Below are positions 1 to 7,323 of a stretch of 16,792 bases of DNA, one piece after another. A program made the position numbers and the translations under genes. This stretch comes from Flavipsychrobacter stenotrophus (GTDB taxonomy: Bacteria > Bacteroidota > Bacteroidia > Chitinophagales > Chitinophagaceae). The notes beneath the pieces were generated by a model. That model had not been told where the DNA came from. It worked only from the letters and a program-made list of their open reading frames with translations, and did not search any database. The DNA lies in NCBI GenBank assembly GCA_947371715.1, contig CANBQQ010000022.1, forward strand, positions 1 to 16,792, given 5' to 3'. Each line of letters begins with the position of its first letter. Position 1 is the stretch's first letter.

Positions 1-56
1 CCAAGAAATCAGCAGACTTTTTCGCAGGTAAATAAGGAAGGTAAAATACAATAAGG

Positions 57-87
57 AATCCCCGCTATACATTGAGTAGCGGGGATT
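57..87 (+). terminator. Intrinsic terminator, rightward
   Basis: A perfect 11-bp inverted repeat (57-67 with 77-87, GC-rich core CCCCGC/GCGGGG) encloses a 9-nt loop. On the plus strand it runs into a T-rich tract (ATTTTGCTTTTG), the layout of a rho-independent terminator. It probably ends a plus-strand gene lying left of the window. Stop codons occur in all three plus frames between positions 29 and 54, so the reading frame of that gene cannot be chosen. The minus strand lacks a clear T-run after the hairpin, so termination of the acyltransferase gene from the right is possible but weaker. Confidence 0.7.
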
Positions 88-302
88 TTGCTTTTGTTGC
101 TGTATGTCTGATAACAATGCTTAGGCCTCAAAATGCTACGTTCAGAACATGTCATTGCAGCGTAAGTGCAAAAGGTTTGTAGCATAACAGCCCCCCCTCT
201 ATTACCCGCGAGCCGTAGGTTCGCGCCCATTAGAATCAATGATATTTTTAATGTCCAACGATATAAGTAGAGTCAATCAACATCCAATATCGCTACTGCT
301 AA
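88..302. other. Noncoding left-edge spacer
   Basis: No convincing gene is seen between the rightward terminator and the acyltransferase stop codon. The stretch holds a run of seven C (191-197) and a short hairpin at 207-225: 8-bp arms, CGCGAGCC with GGTTCGCG, one G-T pair, 3-nt loop. The hairpin has no T-run on either strand. The TTCGCGCCC part resembles a tRNA T-arm at first sight, but a proper T-stem cannot be paired, so I do not call a tRNA. Confidence 0.5.
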
Positions 303-1433
303 CTAACCCAAATGCTTAACTACAGCCTCCTCTTTATTCCCAAAGAATCTCTTCAGCTTTAAGAATGGCCGCTCTATGATATAGTAGGAACATGCGGAGA
401 GCGCAATTACCAATGCTATATGTAACCAGTAGAAAAAGTGGGAGTCGTTGACAAGTAAGTTAAGGCTGGGGAAACCGGTGGTTATTTTGCTGAGAAAATC
501 GTTCAACTGGCAATACACGAGCGCATTGTACACGTAGTGATACAAATAAATACCATAACTGATCCTGCCTACAAACGTAAGTAACCTGTTCTCCAGAAAG
601 TGACGCCTGAAGAATGATGGCCCGGCATTGACCACCAGACTTATGAGCCATGCCGCCAAAACGCTTGTAATCGTCTTTGAGAAAATAAAGCCATAGGTAG
701 TAACACGCATAAACGCACCTATCTTCCAATATAAATAGATGGCCAGCGCAAAGCCCCCAGCCCATTTCAGCCACTGTTGAAACCCGACACGGTACTTTTC
801 ATTCAACTGTGAGTAAGCCAATAGACCGCCGATACCAAATGAATCACAGCAATTAAAGACCAGTAAAGGCCCCATGTGGCCCTTTATATCCATACAATAC
901 CACGTACTCACAATACCGGTGAGTATAGACAACAGAAACACATATTTAAGGTATTTTCTACTGATAAAAATGATCAGCCACGGCCAAAATAAATAGAACT
1001 GCTCCTCCACACATAGCGTCCAAACATGAGAAAATGAATTCCACTGATTAGTTCGGTAACAGAGGATGTTGGTAGTGTAAGTTAGGTGATAGAAGAAAAT
1101 ATCTCTTATCCCCGTATAGTTAATTGCATAAAGAAAGGACAGTAGCAGGAAATAGATGGGGAAGATGCGTAAGGCACGCCTCATAAAGAACTTACCTACC
1201 ACCACCTGCGTTACAACCTCATGCTCATCCCTTTCTTTGAGCAATATACCGGTTATTAAAAATCCGCTCAGCACAAAAAAAAGGAACACACCAAAACCAC
1301 CATCGGGAATGATCACCTCTTTGATAAATCTACCGTTGGGTACAGTATCATCAAACCAAACACCCTTATGCTCGATCATTACAAACAATACAGCAAAAGC
1401 CCTGAGGGTGTCTAAACCTTTGATATACTTCAC
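303..1433 (-). CDS. Acyltransferase-3 family integral membrane protein (OafA/YrhL-like)
   Basis: This 376-residue protein belongs to the acyltransferase-3 family, polytopic enzymes that move acetyl or other acyl groups from the cytoplasmic side onto sugars of surface polysaccharide or other envelope acceptors. Family marks visible are the N-terminal GLDTLRAFAVLFVMIEH segment ending in the conserved His22, then FFVLSGFLITG near residues 52-62. WTLCVEEQFYLFWPW follows near 138-152, and GRISYGIYLYHY sits near the C-terminal third. About ten hydrophobic segments fit the usual length of 350-400. The best start is a GTG at 1433, because the family N-terminus begins there and no in-frame ATG lies upstream before a stop. 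A terminator at 1537-1580 separates it from the MFS operon, so it is probably its own transcript. The acceptor is unknown; nearby polysaccharide genes make a glycan plausible. Confidence 0.85.
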   Translation of the reverse strand: MKYIKGLDTLRAFAVLFVMIEHKGVWFDDTVPNGRFIKEVIIPDGGFGVFLFFVLSGFLITGILLKERDEHEVVTQVVVGKFFMRRALRIFPIYFLLLSFLYAINYTGIRDIFFYHLTYTTNILCYRTNQWNSFSHVWTLCVEEQFYLFWPWLIIFISRKYLKYVFLLSILTGIVSTWYCMDIKGHMGPLLVFNCCDSFGIGGLLAYSQLNEKYRVGFQQWLKWAGGFALAIYLYWKIGAFMRVTTYGFIFSKTITSVLAAWLISLVVNAGPSFFRRHFLENRLLTFVGRISYGIYLYHYVYNALVYCQLNDFLSKITTGFPSLNLLVNDSHFFYWLHIALVIALSACSYYIIERPFLKLKRFFGNKEEAVVKHLG

Positions 1434-1536
1434 ATGAGGGTTTTGCAGTAAAGATATAATTCTGCCATTATTTTACTACACTTTCATAACTATAATCTTC
1501 TCCTACTTCCTTTCCGCCCTGTTCATAAAAATAGAA

Positions 1537-1580
1537 TGTCGTTTCCAAACTCCGGTAACTAACGGTGTATGGAAACGACA
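1537..1580 (-). terminator. Terminator of the TetR-MFS operon
   Basis: A perfect 11-bp inverted repeat (1537-1547, TGTCGTTTCCA, with 1570-1580, TGGAAACGACA) starts 24 nt past the MFS stop codon. Read on the minus strand it is followed by TTCTATTTTTATG, a T-rich tail. The 22-nt loop is longer than usual, so termination strength is uncertain, but position and strand fit the end of the operon. Confidence 0.6.
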
Positions 1581-1603
1581 AACAAGTAGTTTAGTTACAG
1601 CGG

Positions 1604-2848
1604 TTACACTACCTTCTCTTTCAGCTTATTCTTTACGATCACACTTACCCTGTAAATCATTAATATGCTCAGTACGCTTACACCCACTATTATGTAACCC
1701 AGGGTATTATAATGCTCCAGCGGTGATGTTTTGGTCTTTTGAACAACAACCATTCCTGCAAATGCTGCTGCTATGCCGCCGGCTATCTGCTGCAGAGATG
1801 AGTTGATACTCATGAATGCGCCCCTGTCTTTCATTTCGGGCAGTGCAGTGGTAAGTGCGCTCGAAGGTATCATACGGCTCATTATGCCCATCATCATAAG
1901 TACGTTGAAGATGATTACCAGCCACAGCGGCGTTACAGACAAGTTGGTGTAGATCACCACCATTACTGCCATCCATGAAGATGCTATGGCAAACAGTACA
2001 AACTTGTCGATCTTGTCACTGAATTTACCAATCAGCGGCATAATGACCAGTGAACTTACACCCGACATCATAAACAATATGAACAATTTGTCTTGTGGTA
2101 TATGCAGATTATTTACCGCAAACGCGCTGCCAAATGGCATCATCATAAAGCCCCCTATCGACAACAAAGCGGTGGAAAGAAACCCTATACGGTAATTCCT
2201 GTCGGCAAGGGTGTGCCACAGGTGCAGAAATACATTCTTATCGTTCTTCACCTCCAGGTGTTTCGTTACCGGTTGCAGTTTCACTACTATAAGCACCAGT
2301 ACCAGAGCTGCCAACCCGGCAACCATTATAAATGGCAGGTGCCATCCCCAATAGTTGGCAATGTAGAGACTTATAGGCACACCTAATACCTGGCTGGCAC
2401 CAAACCCCATTTGTATAAAACCCATTACCCTACCTCTGTGATGTATATCGAACAGGTCTGCCATTATTGCCATAGATACTGAGCCAATAACCCCGCCGAA
2501 AAGCCCGGTAATAATGCGCGCGGCTATCAGCAATTCGTATGAATCGGCTAACCCGCAAAAAATAGTACCGAGTATAAAACCGGTATAGAAAAAGAGCAGC
2601 AATTTCTTTCTGTCGTACTTATCGGCAAAGCCTGCTGTGAGCAACCCTGATATACCTGCACTAAATGCATAAGCCGATACTGCGAAGCCAAACTGTGAAG
2701 TTTTAAGGTTCAGTGCCTTCATCATTAGGTCACCTAATGGCGACATGACCATAAAATCTAGTATCACTGTAAACTGAGTAACTGCCAGTATAAAAATGAC
2801 GAACTTCTGGTAGACTGAAAATGGTATTTTTTCTTTGTTTTGTTTCAT
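1604..2848 (-). CDS. MFS transporter (DHA1-like drug/metabolite efflux)
   Basis: A twelve-helix major facilitator superfamily transporter, probably a proton-coupled exporter in the inner membrane. Visible marks are ILDFMVMSPLG in helix 1, the motif-A loop GFADKYDRKK between helices 2 and 3, and ARIITGLFGGVIGS in helix 4. DIHHRGRVMGFIQMGFGASQ follows at helix 5, and a second-half FSDKIDK loop marks the internal repeat. I place the start at the ATG at 2848 (414 residues, A-rich AAAAA just before it). An upstream in-frame ATG at 2875 would give 423 residues but lies inside a hairpin stem. It is last in an operon with a TetR regulator and a small HMA-like protein, so expression is probably induced by a TetR ligand. 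The substrate is unknown. Confidence 0.88.
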   Translation of the reverse strand: MKQNKEKIPFSVYQKFVIFILAVTQFTVILDFMVMSPLGDLMMKALNLKTSQFGFAVSAYAFSAGISGLLTAGFADKYDRKKLLLFFYTGFILGTIFCGLADSYELLIAARIITGLFGGVIGSVSMAIMADLFDIHHRGRVMGFIQMGFGASQVLGVPISLYIANYWGWHLPFIMVAGLAALVLVLIVVKLQPVTKHLEVKNDKNVFLHLWHTLADRNYRIGFLSTALLSIGGFMMMPFGSAFAVNNLHIPQDKLFILFMMSGVSSLVIMPLIGKFSDKIDKFVLFAIASSWMAVMVVIYTNLSVTPLWLVIIFNVLMMMGIMSRMIPSSALTTALPEMKDRGAFMSINSSLQQIAGGIAAAFAGMVVVQKTKTSPLEHYNTLGYIIVGVSVLSILMIYRVSVIVKNKLKEKVV

Positions 2849-2864
2849 TTTTTGTGATATTAAA

Positions 2865-2894
2865 TAGCGGCCCATTGCATAACGGGTGCCGCTA
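2865..2894 (-). promoter_or_regulatory. Intercistronic hairpin before the MFS gene
   Basis: An inverted repeat (TAGCGGC at 2865-2871, GCCGCTA at 2888-2894) extends by two G-C pairs past one bulged base and closes an 11-nt loop. It occupies the gap between the HMA-like gene and the MFS gene and ends about 17 nt before the ATG at 2848. It could stabilise or separate the two messages, or tune MFS translation. No long T-run follows it, so it is not a clear terminator. Confidence 0.4.
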
Positions 2895-2926
2895 TGTTCA
2901 TTAAATAATCAGGAGCATTAGTATTG

Positions 2927-3151
2927 TTAGTCTTTCAACTCTTCGCAATGATAGCCGCAACCCTTCACCATATCGATCACATGGTTGTGGGTAAGCCTGG
3001 GTGAGATAACCCGCAGGACACAATCCTCGTCCTGCTGGTCTACCGTCCACTGCTCTATATGCGGATGAATATCGAGTATTCGCTCCACAGCAAATTTATC
3101 GGAAGCTGTTTTTATATTAGATTTGAATAGAAGTATGTTTTCTGTGTTCAT
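2927..3151 (-). CDS. Small HMA-fold-like protein without metal-binding CxxC
   Basis: A 74-residue protein whose pattern (beta strand LLFKSNIK, helix with ASDKFAVERILD, strand EQWTVDQ, strand CVLRVIS, helix HNHVIDMVKGCGYHCEELKD) matches the betaalphabetabetaalphabeta layout of heavy-metal-associated (HMA) domains. The metal site CxxC of copper chaperones, expected in the first loop, is replaced by NIKTAS. Cysteines occur instead at 44, 65 and 69. Short proteins of this degenerate type are, to my knowledge, common in Bacteroidota and have no assigned role. It lies 36 nt after the tetR stop and 51 nt before the upstream MFS ATG, so it belongs to the efflux operon. The fold assignment is inference from pattern. 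Confidence 0.6.
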   Translation of the reverse strand: MNTENILLFKSNIKTASDKFAVERILDIHPHIEQWTVDQQDEDCVLRVISPRLTHNHVIDMVKGCGYHCEELKD

Positions 3152-3187
3152 GGTTAGTGTGTTTTAGTAGTAATTTAATAGATGGAG

Positions 3188-3784
3188 TTATCTAGATGGT
3201 GTAAGCGCCTTTACCACAAGATCAAAGGTGCGCCACATAATGTCTTCGTTCAGCACAAAAGGTTTACCACCAAGACTACGACCTTCATGATGAAATCTCA
3301 ATAGTGAATAAAGAGGCGCGTAAGCCACAGACCAATATACTTCAAGTGGCATGGCATCTACTTCTTTATTCTTTATAGCCTTCTGCATAAAAGTGCCCAT
3401 CTTAGCCTTAAAATCACAGATAATGCATTCCATCACTTTATCCTGGTAAGTGGAAGTACGCAACTGTTCAAAAAAAGCACTGGCAACCGGGTTTTCAAGA
3501 ATATATTTCGACCTGTTCTCCCATTGTTTGCGCAAGCCCTCTGCAAAAGACAACTCAGGATCAAAATCCCCTAAGGTAATCTCCCCCATTCTTTTGGCTT
3601 CTTCCAAAGCTACTGCTGTGATCAGGTCGTCTTTGTCTTTGTAGTAGATGTATAAGGTAGCTACAGATATACCACAGGCACGTGCAAGCTTATTGACGCT
3701 AAAGCCTTCAAAGCCATCGGAAACAACCATCTCCATGGCCTTTTGCTTTACCAACTGTACCTTTTCCTCATTCCTAACCCGCAT
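3188..3784 (-). CDS. TetR/AcrR family transcriptional regulator
   Basis: A 198-residue one-component repressor. Residues 9-55 form the TetR DNA-binding domain. VKQKAMEMVVSDGFEGFSVN leads into the helix-turn-helix LARACGISVATLYIYYKDKD, whose GxSxxTLYxYYKxKDxL signature is typical. The rest is the variable ligand-binding and dimerisation half, with LRFHHEGRSLGG reminiscent of TetR C-terminal helices. The ATG at 3784 follows a promoter whose spacer contains an 18-bp palindrome (3810-3827), so autorepression is expected. It is the first gene of an operon with the HMA-like protein and the MFS exporter. The ligand, probably an exported toxic or signalling compound, cannot be read from the sequence. 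Confidence 0.9.
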   Translation of the reverse strand: MRVRNEEKVQLVKQKAMEMVVSDGFEGFSVNKLARACGISVATLYIYYKDKDDLITAVALEEAKRMGEITLGDFDPELSFAEGLRKQWENRSKYILENPVASAFFEQLRTSTYQDKVMECIICDFKAKMGTFMQKAIKNKEVDAMPLEVYWSVAYAPLYSLLRFHHEGRSLGGKPFVLNEDIMWRTFDLVVKALTPSR

Positions 3785-3803
3785 CTAAATAGTTTATTGC
3801 ACC

Positions 3804-3837
3804 CAAAGATAAGTGAACGTTCGCTTACTTAATACAA
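3804..3837 (-). promoter_or_regulatory. Promoter of the TetR-MFS operon
   Basis: On the minus strand, TTG (3837-3835) and TATCTTTG (3811-3804) are separated by 23 nt. This matches the Bacteroidota primary-sigma pattern TTG(N19-23)TAnnTTTG exactly in the -7 box. The predicted transcript starts near 3797 and gives a short leader of about 13 nt before the tetR ATG at 3784. No comparable -7 box occurs in the two gaps inside the operon, so this is likely the single promoter for all three genes. Confidence 0.65.
3810..3827. promoter_or_regulatory. Predicted TetR operator
   Basis: The sequence TAAGTGAACGTTCGCTTA is an inverted repeat with 8 of 9 complementary positions per arm, centred on ACGT. Its size and symmetry fit a TetR-family dimer site. 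It lies between the -33 and -7 elements and touches the -7 box, so bound repressor would block RNA polymerase. Confidence 0.65.
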
Positions 3838-3903
3838 CTACTTATTTATATTTTTTTATACTAACAATTGACGGCTGGTAATAAGGACAATAAAGAAGTG
3901 AAA

Positions 3904-5328
3904 TTACTTGCCCCTACCCTGAAAGATAACAATAAAAGTATAGAGGATGATCTTGATATCGAGTGCCAGAGAGCAGTTCTCAATATAAAGCAGATCGTAG
4001 CGCATACGATCTATCATTTCATCCACATTTTCGGCATAGCCAAATTGTACCATACCCCATGAGGTAAGTCCGGGCTTTACTTTGTGCAAATACTTGTAGT
4101 GGGCATGTGCCTGGCTGATGATGTCTATGTAGTGCTTACGTTCAGGGCGCGGACCAACAAGAGACATGTCACCCTTCACAATATTGAGGAACTGCGGCAG
4201 TTCATCTATACGCCATTTGCGCATAAATCTACCCCACTTTGTTATGCGGCTATCTGTCTTGCTGGATAACGCTGGCCCACCGCTTTCCGCATCTACAAAC
4301 ATTGATCTGAATTTCAGAATATAGAACGGACGACCAAAGAGACCTATACGCTGTTGCTTATAGATTATTGGTCCCTTAGACGAGAACATAACCATAATAG
4401 CAGTAAATATCAGGAAAGGAGATAATGCTATGAGTGCAGAGCTTGAAATAATGATATCAATTACCCGCTTGCAAACACGCTGCCAGTCGGGCATAAGATC
4501 GGGGTGAATGTGTATCAGCACAGCGTCATATACGTTACTGGTCTTTACCGATCCGCTTAATATGTCATAGTAATCCGGCAATACCTTTACAACTACCGGC
4601 CTATAACATAAACGGGTAAGTATATTCTCCAGCAGATGGTGTTCAGAAGAATCTACAGCCACTATCACCTCTTCTATCTTATGCTGGTCAATGATGCTTT
4701 CCAATTCAGACAGATGACCCAACTGCGGCAGGAATTTGCTCATACCGTTGCTGGCCTCTTTATTTGAATAAATAAATCCAAGAAAAATGTTACCCAAAAC
4801 TTTGGGGTTCTCCAATACCTGTTTGTAAATATTGATGGCCTGTTGATTACCGCCAATTATCAAGGTATTAAATCCAACCTTGCCCTTTACGAGGTTGGCC
4901 TTTACTCTATACAGAATAAACAATCTGAACACCAGCGTAATCACTGTTTGTATCAGCAGGTAATGGCCTATTGCATTGGTGAAGTAGGAATAATCGCCCT
5001 TATCATCTGCAAAAACAATAACGGAAACCAATGTGCACCCCAGTATGCAGGAAATAAGCGTTCGGTTGATCTCGTTAAGCCTGGACTTTCTATACAGGTC
5101 GAAATAGGTTCCTGAAAGCAGGTAGAGTACAAACCAACCTATCGGTATTATAACAAGCGTGTTAAGAACGTCTCTGAAAAGGAAGATCTTTAGTGTTTCT
5201 ACATAATCTATCTTAAGCAGCAAGTTTTGACGATATACCCAAAAGGTGAACCATGCCAGCGCTGAGGCAGCATAATCCAGCAGTATCAACTGCCTTATAG
5301 CGTTCTTTTTAACAGGGCTTAACTGCAT
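3904..5328 (-). CDS. Polyprenyl-phosphate sugar-1-phosphate transferase (exopolysaccharide initiator)
   Basis: A 474-residue polyprenyl glycosylphosphotransferase of the WcaJ/WbaP type. It moves a sugar-1-phosphate from a nucleotide sugar to undecaprenyl phosphate and so starts assembly of a polysaccharide repeat unit. Residues 10-145 contain four to five membrane segments. Residues 150-260 are a Rossmann-like regulatory domain starting FNTLIIGGNQQA. Residues 286-474 are the bacterial sugar-transferase domain, with a membrane-inserted helix (KRVIDIIISSSALIALSPFL) and KFRSM at 339-343. The catalytic Asp-Glu pair in DELPQ is at 375-376, and SLVGPRPE at 389-396. Length matches the family. Its ATG lies three bases after the lipoprotein stop, so the two are translationally close. 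Which sugar it transfers cannot be told. Confidence 0.9.
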   Translation of the reverse strand: MQLSPVKKNAIRQLILLDYAASALAWFTFWVYRQNLLLKIDYVETLKIFLFRDVLNTLVIIPIGWFVLYLLSGTYFDLYRKSRLNEINRTLISCILGCTLVSVIVFADDKGDYSYFTNAIGHYLLIQTVITLVFRLFILYRVKANLVKGKVGFNTLIIGGNQQAINIYKQVLENPKVLGNIFLGFIYSNKEASNGMSKFLPQLGHLSELESIIDQHKIEEVIVAVDSSEHHLLENILTRLCYRPVVVKVLPDYYDILSGSVKTSNVYDAVLIHIHPDLMPDWQRVCKRVIDIIISSSALIALSPFLIFTAIMVMFSSKGPIIYKQQRIGLFGRPFYILKFRSMFVDAESGGPALSSKTDSRITKWGRFMRKWRIDELPQFLNIVKGDMSLVGPRPERKHYIDIISQAHAHYKYLHKVKPGLTSWGMVQFGYAENVDEMIDRMRYDLLYIENCSLALDIKIILYTFIVIFQGRGK

Positions 5329-5331
5329 GGG

Positions 5332-6186
5332 TTAATCGAAATATACCAATTGAATGTTGTCTATCATCACAGTGCCCGTTGTTTCTCCGGCTGGTAAAGC
5401 GGTCTTTATGTAAAAGCTATAATTGGTAGCCTGGTATTGTGCTTCAAAGTCTTTTACCGATAAGTAGAATTTCTGCCAGTGATCGCTCGGGTATATACCT
5501 GCAAGATAATAGATAGTATAAATTGATGCCAGGTTAGCCCTCAACCCCACAGCAAAAGGAACTGTGCATTTATAATCAAATTCTATGTAGGCATCCTTGT
5601 TCAATGGTATTGCAAACTGCGCATAAGAACTATCTTCAGATAGGGTATCATTGGGGGCAGTAAGTGTTATTACTCCATTCTTATCTCCGTTGATGGTCAT
5701 TGGAACAGACCCACTCACCAACTTGAAACGAGTACCGGTTGACGGCTCAAATTTTGAAATGAAACTGAACTTGGTTGATGTGTAATAAGAGGTTGTCGGC
5801 AGATAAGTAATTGTTTTACCCGGCTGAGGAATCAATGTGCTGGTATCGCTGGTATAAAAAGGATAAGTAGCCAGGAAATTATTCAACCCGGATACAGATA
5901 TGCCCGGCCTCAAGGTGAGTTTGCCATTGCCATTAGTAATTACAGGAATGTTTGCAGGAAGGTCAAATACACCGATAGGACTGTTATTATAAAATGCCCA
6001 TACAGAATTGATCTGGTGCGTATTAGCTACATCAGCTGGTAATGAGGCCACAGGATTGAATGCAAATGAATCAATATGCACATAGGTAGGAATAAGACTA
6101 GTATCCTTTTTAGTACAACTTACCCCTGCAAAACCTAAAATAACAATCAGTAATAAATATCTTGATGTAGTGTAAATACCTGTCAT
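5332..6186 (-). CDS. Lipoprotein of unknown function, envelope
   Basis: A 284-residue protein with a lipoprotein signal peptide: hydrophobic RYLLLIVILGFAG, then the lipobox GVSC with Cys24 as the lipidated residue, followed by TKKDTS. The mature part is rich in Thr, Ser, Tyr and beta-strand-like segments and lacks a domain I recognise. The C-terminal half (YIEFDYKCTVPFAVGL ... SDHWQKFYLSVKDF ... TVMIDNIQLVYFD) has the look of a carbohydrate-binding-module-like beta sandwich. That is an impression, not a match. It lies 35 nt after the oxidoreductase gene and 3 nt before the sugar transferase gene, so all three are probably one operon. A role in surface glycan assembly or display is inferred only from that. 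Confidence 0.75.
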   Translation of the reverse strand: MTGIYTTSRYLLLIVILGFAGVSCTKKDTSLIPTYVHIDSFAFNPVASLPADVANTHQINSVWAFYNNSPIGVFDLPANIPVITNGNGKLTLRPGISVSGLNNFLATYPFYTSDTSTLIPQPGKTITYLPTTSYYTSTKFSFISKFEPSTGTRFKLVSGSVPMTINGDKNGVITLTAPNDTLSEDSSYAQFAIPLNKDAYIEFDYKCTVPFAVGLRANLASIYTIYYLAGIYPSDHWQKFYLSVKDFEAQYQATNYSFYIKTALPAGETTGTVMIDNIQLVYFD

Positions 6187-6221
6187 AATTTTTACTTCAC
6201 TCAGTATAACGCAGTTTAGCG

Positions 6222-7208
6222 TTAAACATTGTGCATTTCATTGTGTAAACTCATTTTTTTCAAGATCTGGTGTGCAACGTCCATTGCATGATAACCGTCG
6301 AGCACAGAAACACGCACAGGCTTGTTATTTACAATAGCTGAAGCAAATTCTGCTAGTTCCGTCCTTATTGCGTTAAGGTTACTCACCTCCGGCATTTGCA
6401 CCGATATGATCTTCTTTTCTCCATTACCCACCTCTATCGGGAAATCCATCATACCGGCTGGTACGTCAGTATCTTTTAACCTTATGATCTCCGTTTTCTT
6501 CTCGAGAAAGTCGATGCCGATATAGGCATCACGCTGGAATAAGCGCACCTTGCGCATTTTCTTTAACGATATTCTGCTGCTGGTCAAATTAGCTACGCAA
6601 CCATTATCAAACTCAATGCGGGCATTAGCTATATCTGCATTTTCGCTGATCACCGAAACACCACTTGCCGATATACGCTTAACAGGTGACTTCACCAGGC
6701 AAAGCACTATATCAATATCATGGATCATCAGGTCAAAGATCACGGAAACATCAGTACCTCTTGGGTTGAATTGTGCCAGCCTGTGTGCCTCAATGAACAT
6801 CGGTTGAACATTAATATCGCCCAACGCCAGAAATGCAGGGTTATACCTTTCAACGTGCCCTATCTGGCATTTTACATTAGCTTCTTTTACCAGCTTTACC
6901 AATTCCTTACCTTCTTCCAGGTTATGTGCCAGTGGCTTTTCTATAAAAAGATGCTTACCTGAAAGCAGGCAGCGCTTAGCTAATTCGTAATGGGAGGTAG
7001 TTGGCGCTACAATGTCAATTGCATCAACCTCAGCGATCAATGCATCAAGATCTGTGTATCGTGACACCTGGTACTGAGAAATTGTAGTGGCGGCCTCCAC
7101 ATCACTCGGATCATAAAATCCTACCAATTCCACACCTTCTATTTCCTGCCATTGCTGGATGTGTATCTTACCTAAATGACCGGCACCAAGTACTCCTACC
7201 TTTAACAT
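6222..7208 (-). CDS. Gfo/Idh/MocA-family NAD(P)-dependent sugar oxidoreductase
   Basis: A 328-residue dehydrogenase. The N-terminal Rossmann fold carries the dinucleotide motif GAGHLG (8-13) and the family lysine in EKPLA (Lys91). The second domain has GHVERYNPA (117-125) and DLMIHDIDI (159-167), whose His and Asp are expected near the substrate. The GHxERxNP motif is, as I recall it, seen in UDP-N-acetylglucosamine 3-dehydrogenase-like members, which feed amino-sugar synthesis for lipid A or surface glycans. I therefore favour a nucleotide-sugar substrate but do not assign one. It is the first gene of a likely operon with a lipoprotein and a polysaccharide initiator, which supports the sugar link. 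The ATG at 7208 begins the typical MLKVGVLGAG sequence. Confidence 0.88.
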   Translation of the reverse strand: MLKVGVLGAGHLGKIHIQQWQEIEGVELVGFYDPSDVEAATTISQYQVSRYTDLDALIAEVDAIDIVAPTTSHYELAKRCLLSGKHLFIEKPLAHNLEEGKELVKLVKEANVKCQIGHVERYNPAFLALGDINVQPMFIEAHRLAQFNPRGTDVSVIFDLMIHDIDIVLCLVKSPVKRISASGVSVISENADIANARIEFDNGCVANLTSSRISLKKMRKVRLFQRDAYIGIDFLEKKTEIIRLKDTDVPAGMMDFPIEVGNGEKKIISVQMPEVSNLNAIRTELAEFASAIVNNKPVRVSVLDGYHAMDVAHQILKKMSLHNEMHNV

Positions 7209-7323
7209 GAAGAAAATAATATTATATAATAACCCGTATCAGAATGATGATGCAAGTTACTGATTAAAGTGTTAGCAATAAATCAAAAAAATGAGCGTGT
7301 GGGAAATGAAAGGTCCCTGGTAA

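Noticed and set aside
1..54. Possible C-terminal tail of a plus-strand gene before the terminator
   Set aside because: All three plus frames are open from the edge to stops at 29-54, and too few codons are present to choose a frame or product.
207..225. tRNA-like hairpin with TTCGCGCCC
   Set aside because: The T-stem, anticodon arm and acceptor stem cannot be completed on either strand.
9..239. Minus-strand open frame of 76 codons at the left edge
   Set aside because: Composition is Cys/Arg-rich and unlike the other proteins, it overlaps a strong terminator hairpin, and no domain or start signal supports it.
1449..1456. TATCTTTA as a -7 box for the acyltransferase gene
   Set aside because: One mismatch in the key final G, no -33 element, and an implausibly short leader of about 9 nt.
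7252..7287. Possible promoter of the oxidoreductase operon (TTTG, 24 nt, TAACTTG)
   Set aside because: The -7 box lacks one T and the spacing is long; too weak to list as a feature.
7289..7323. Weak hairpin then T7 after the YD-like protein gene, a possible terminator
   Set aside because: Only a 4-bp stem (GGGA/TCCC) with a long loop, and the T-run is separated from it by about ten bases.
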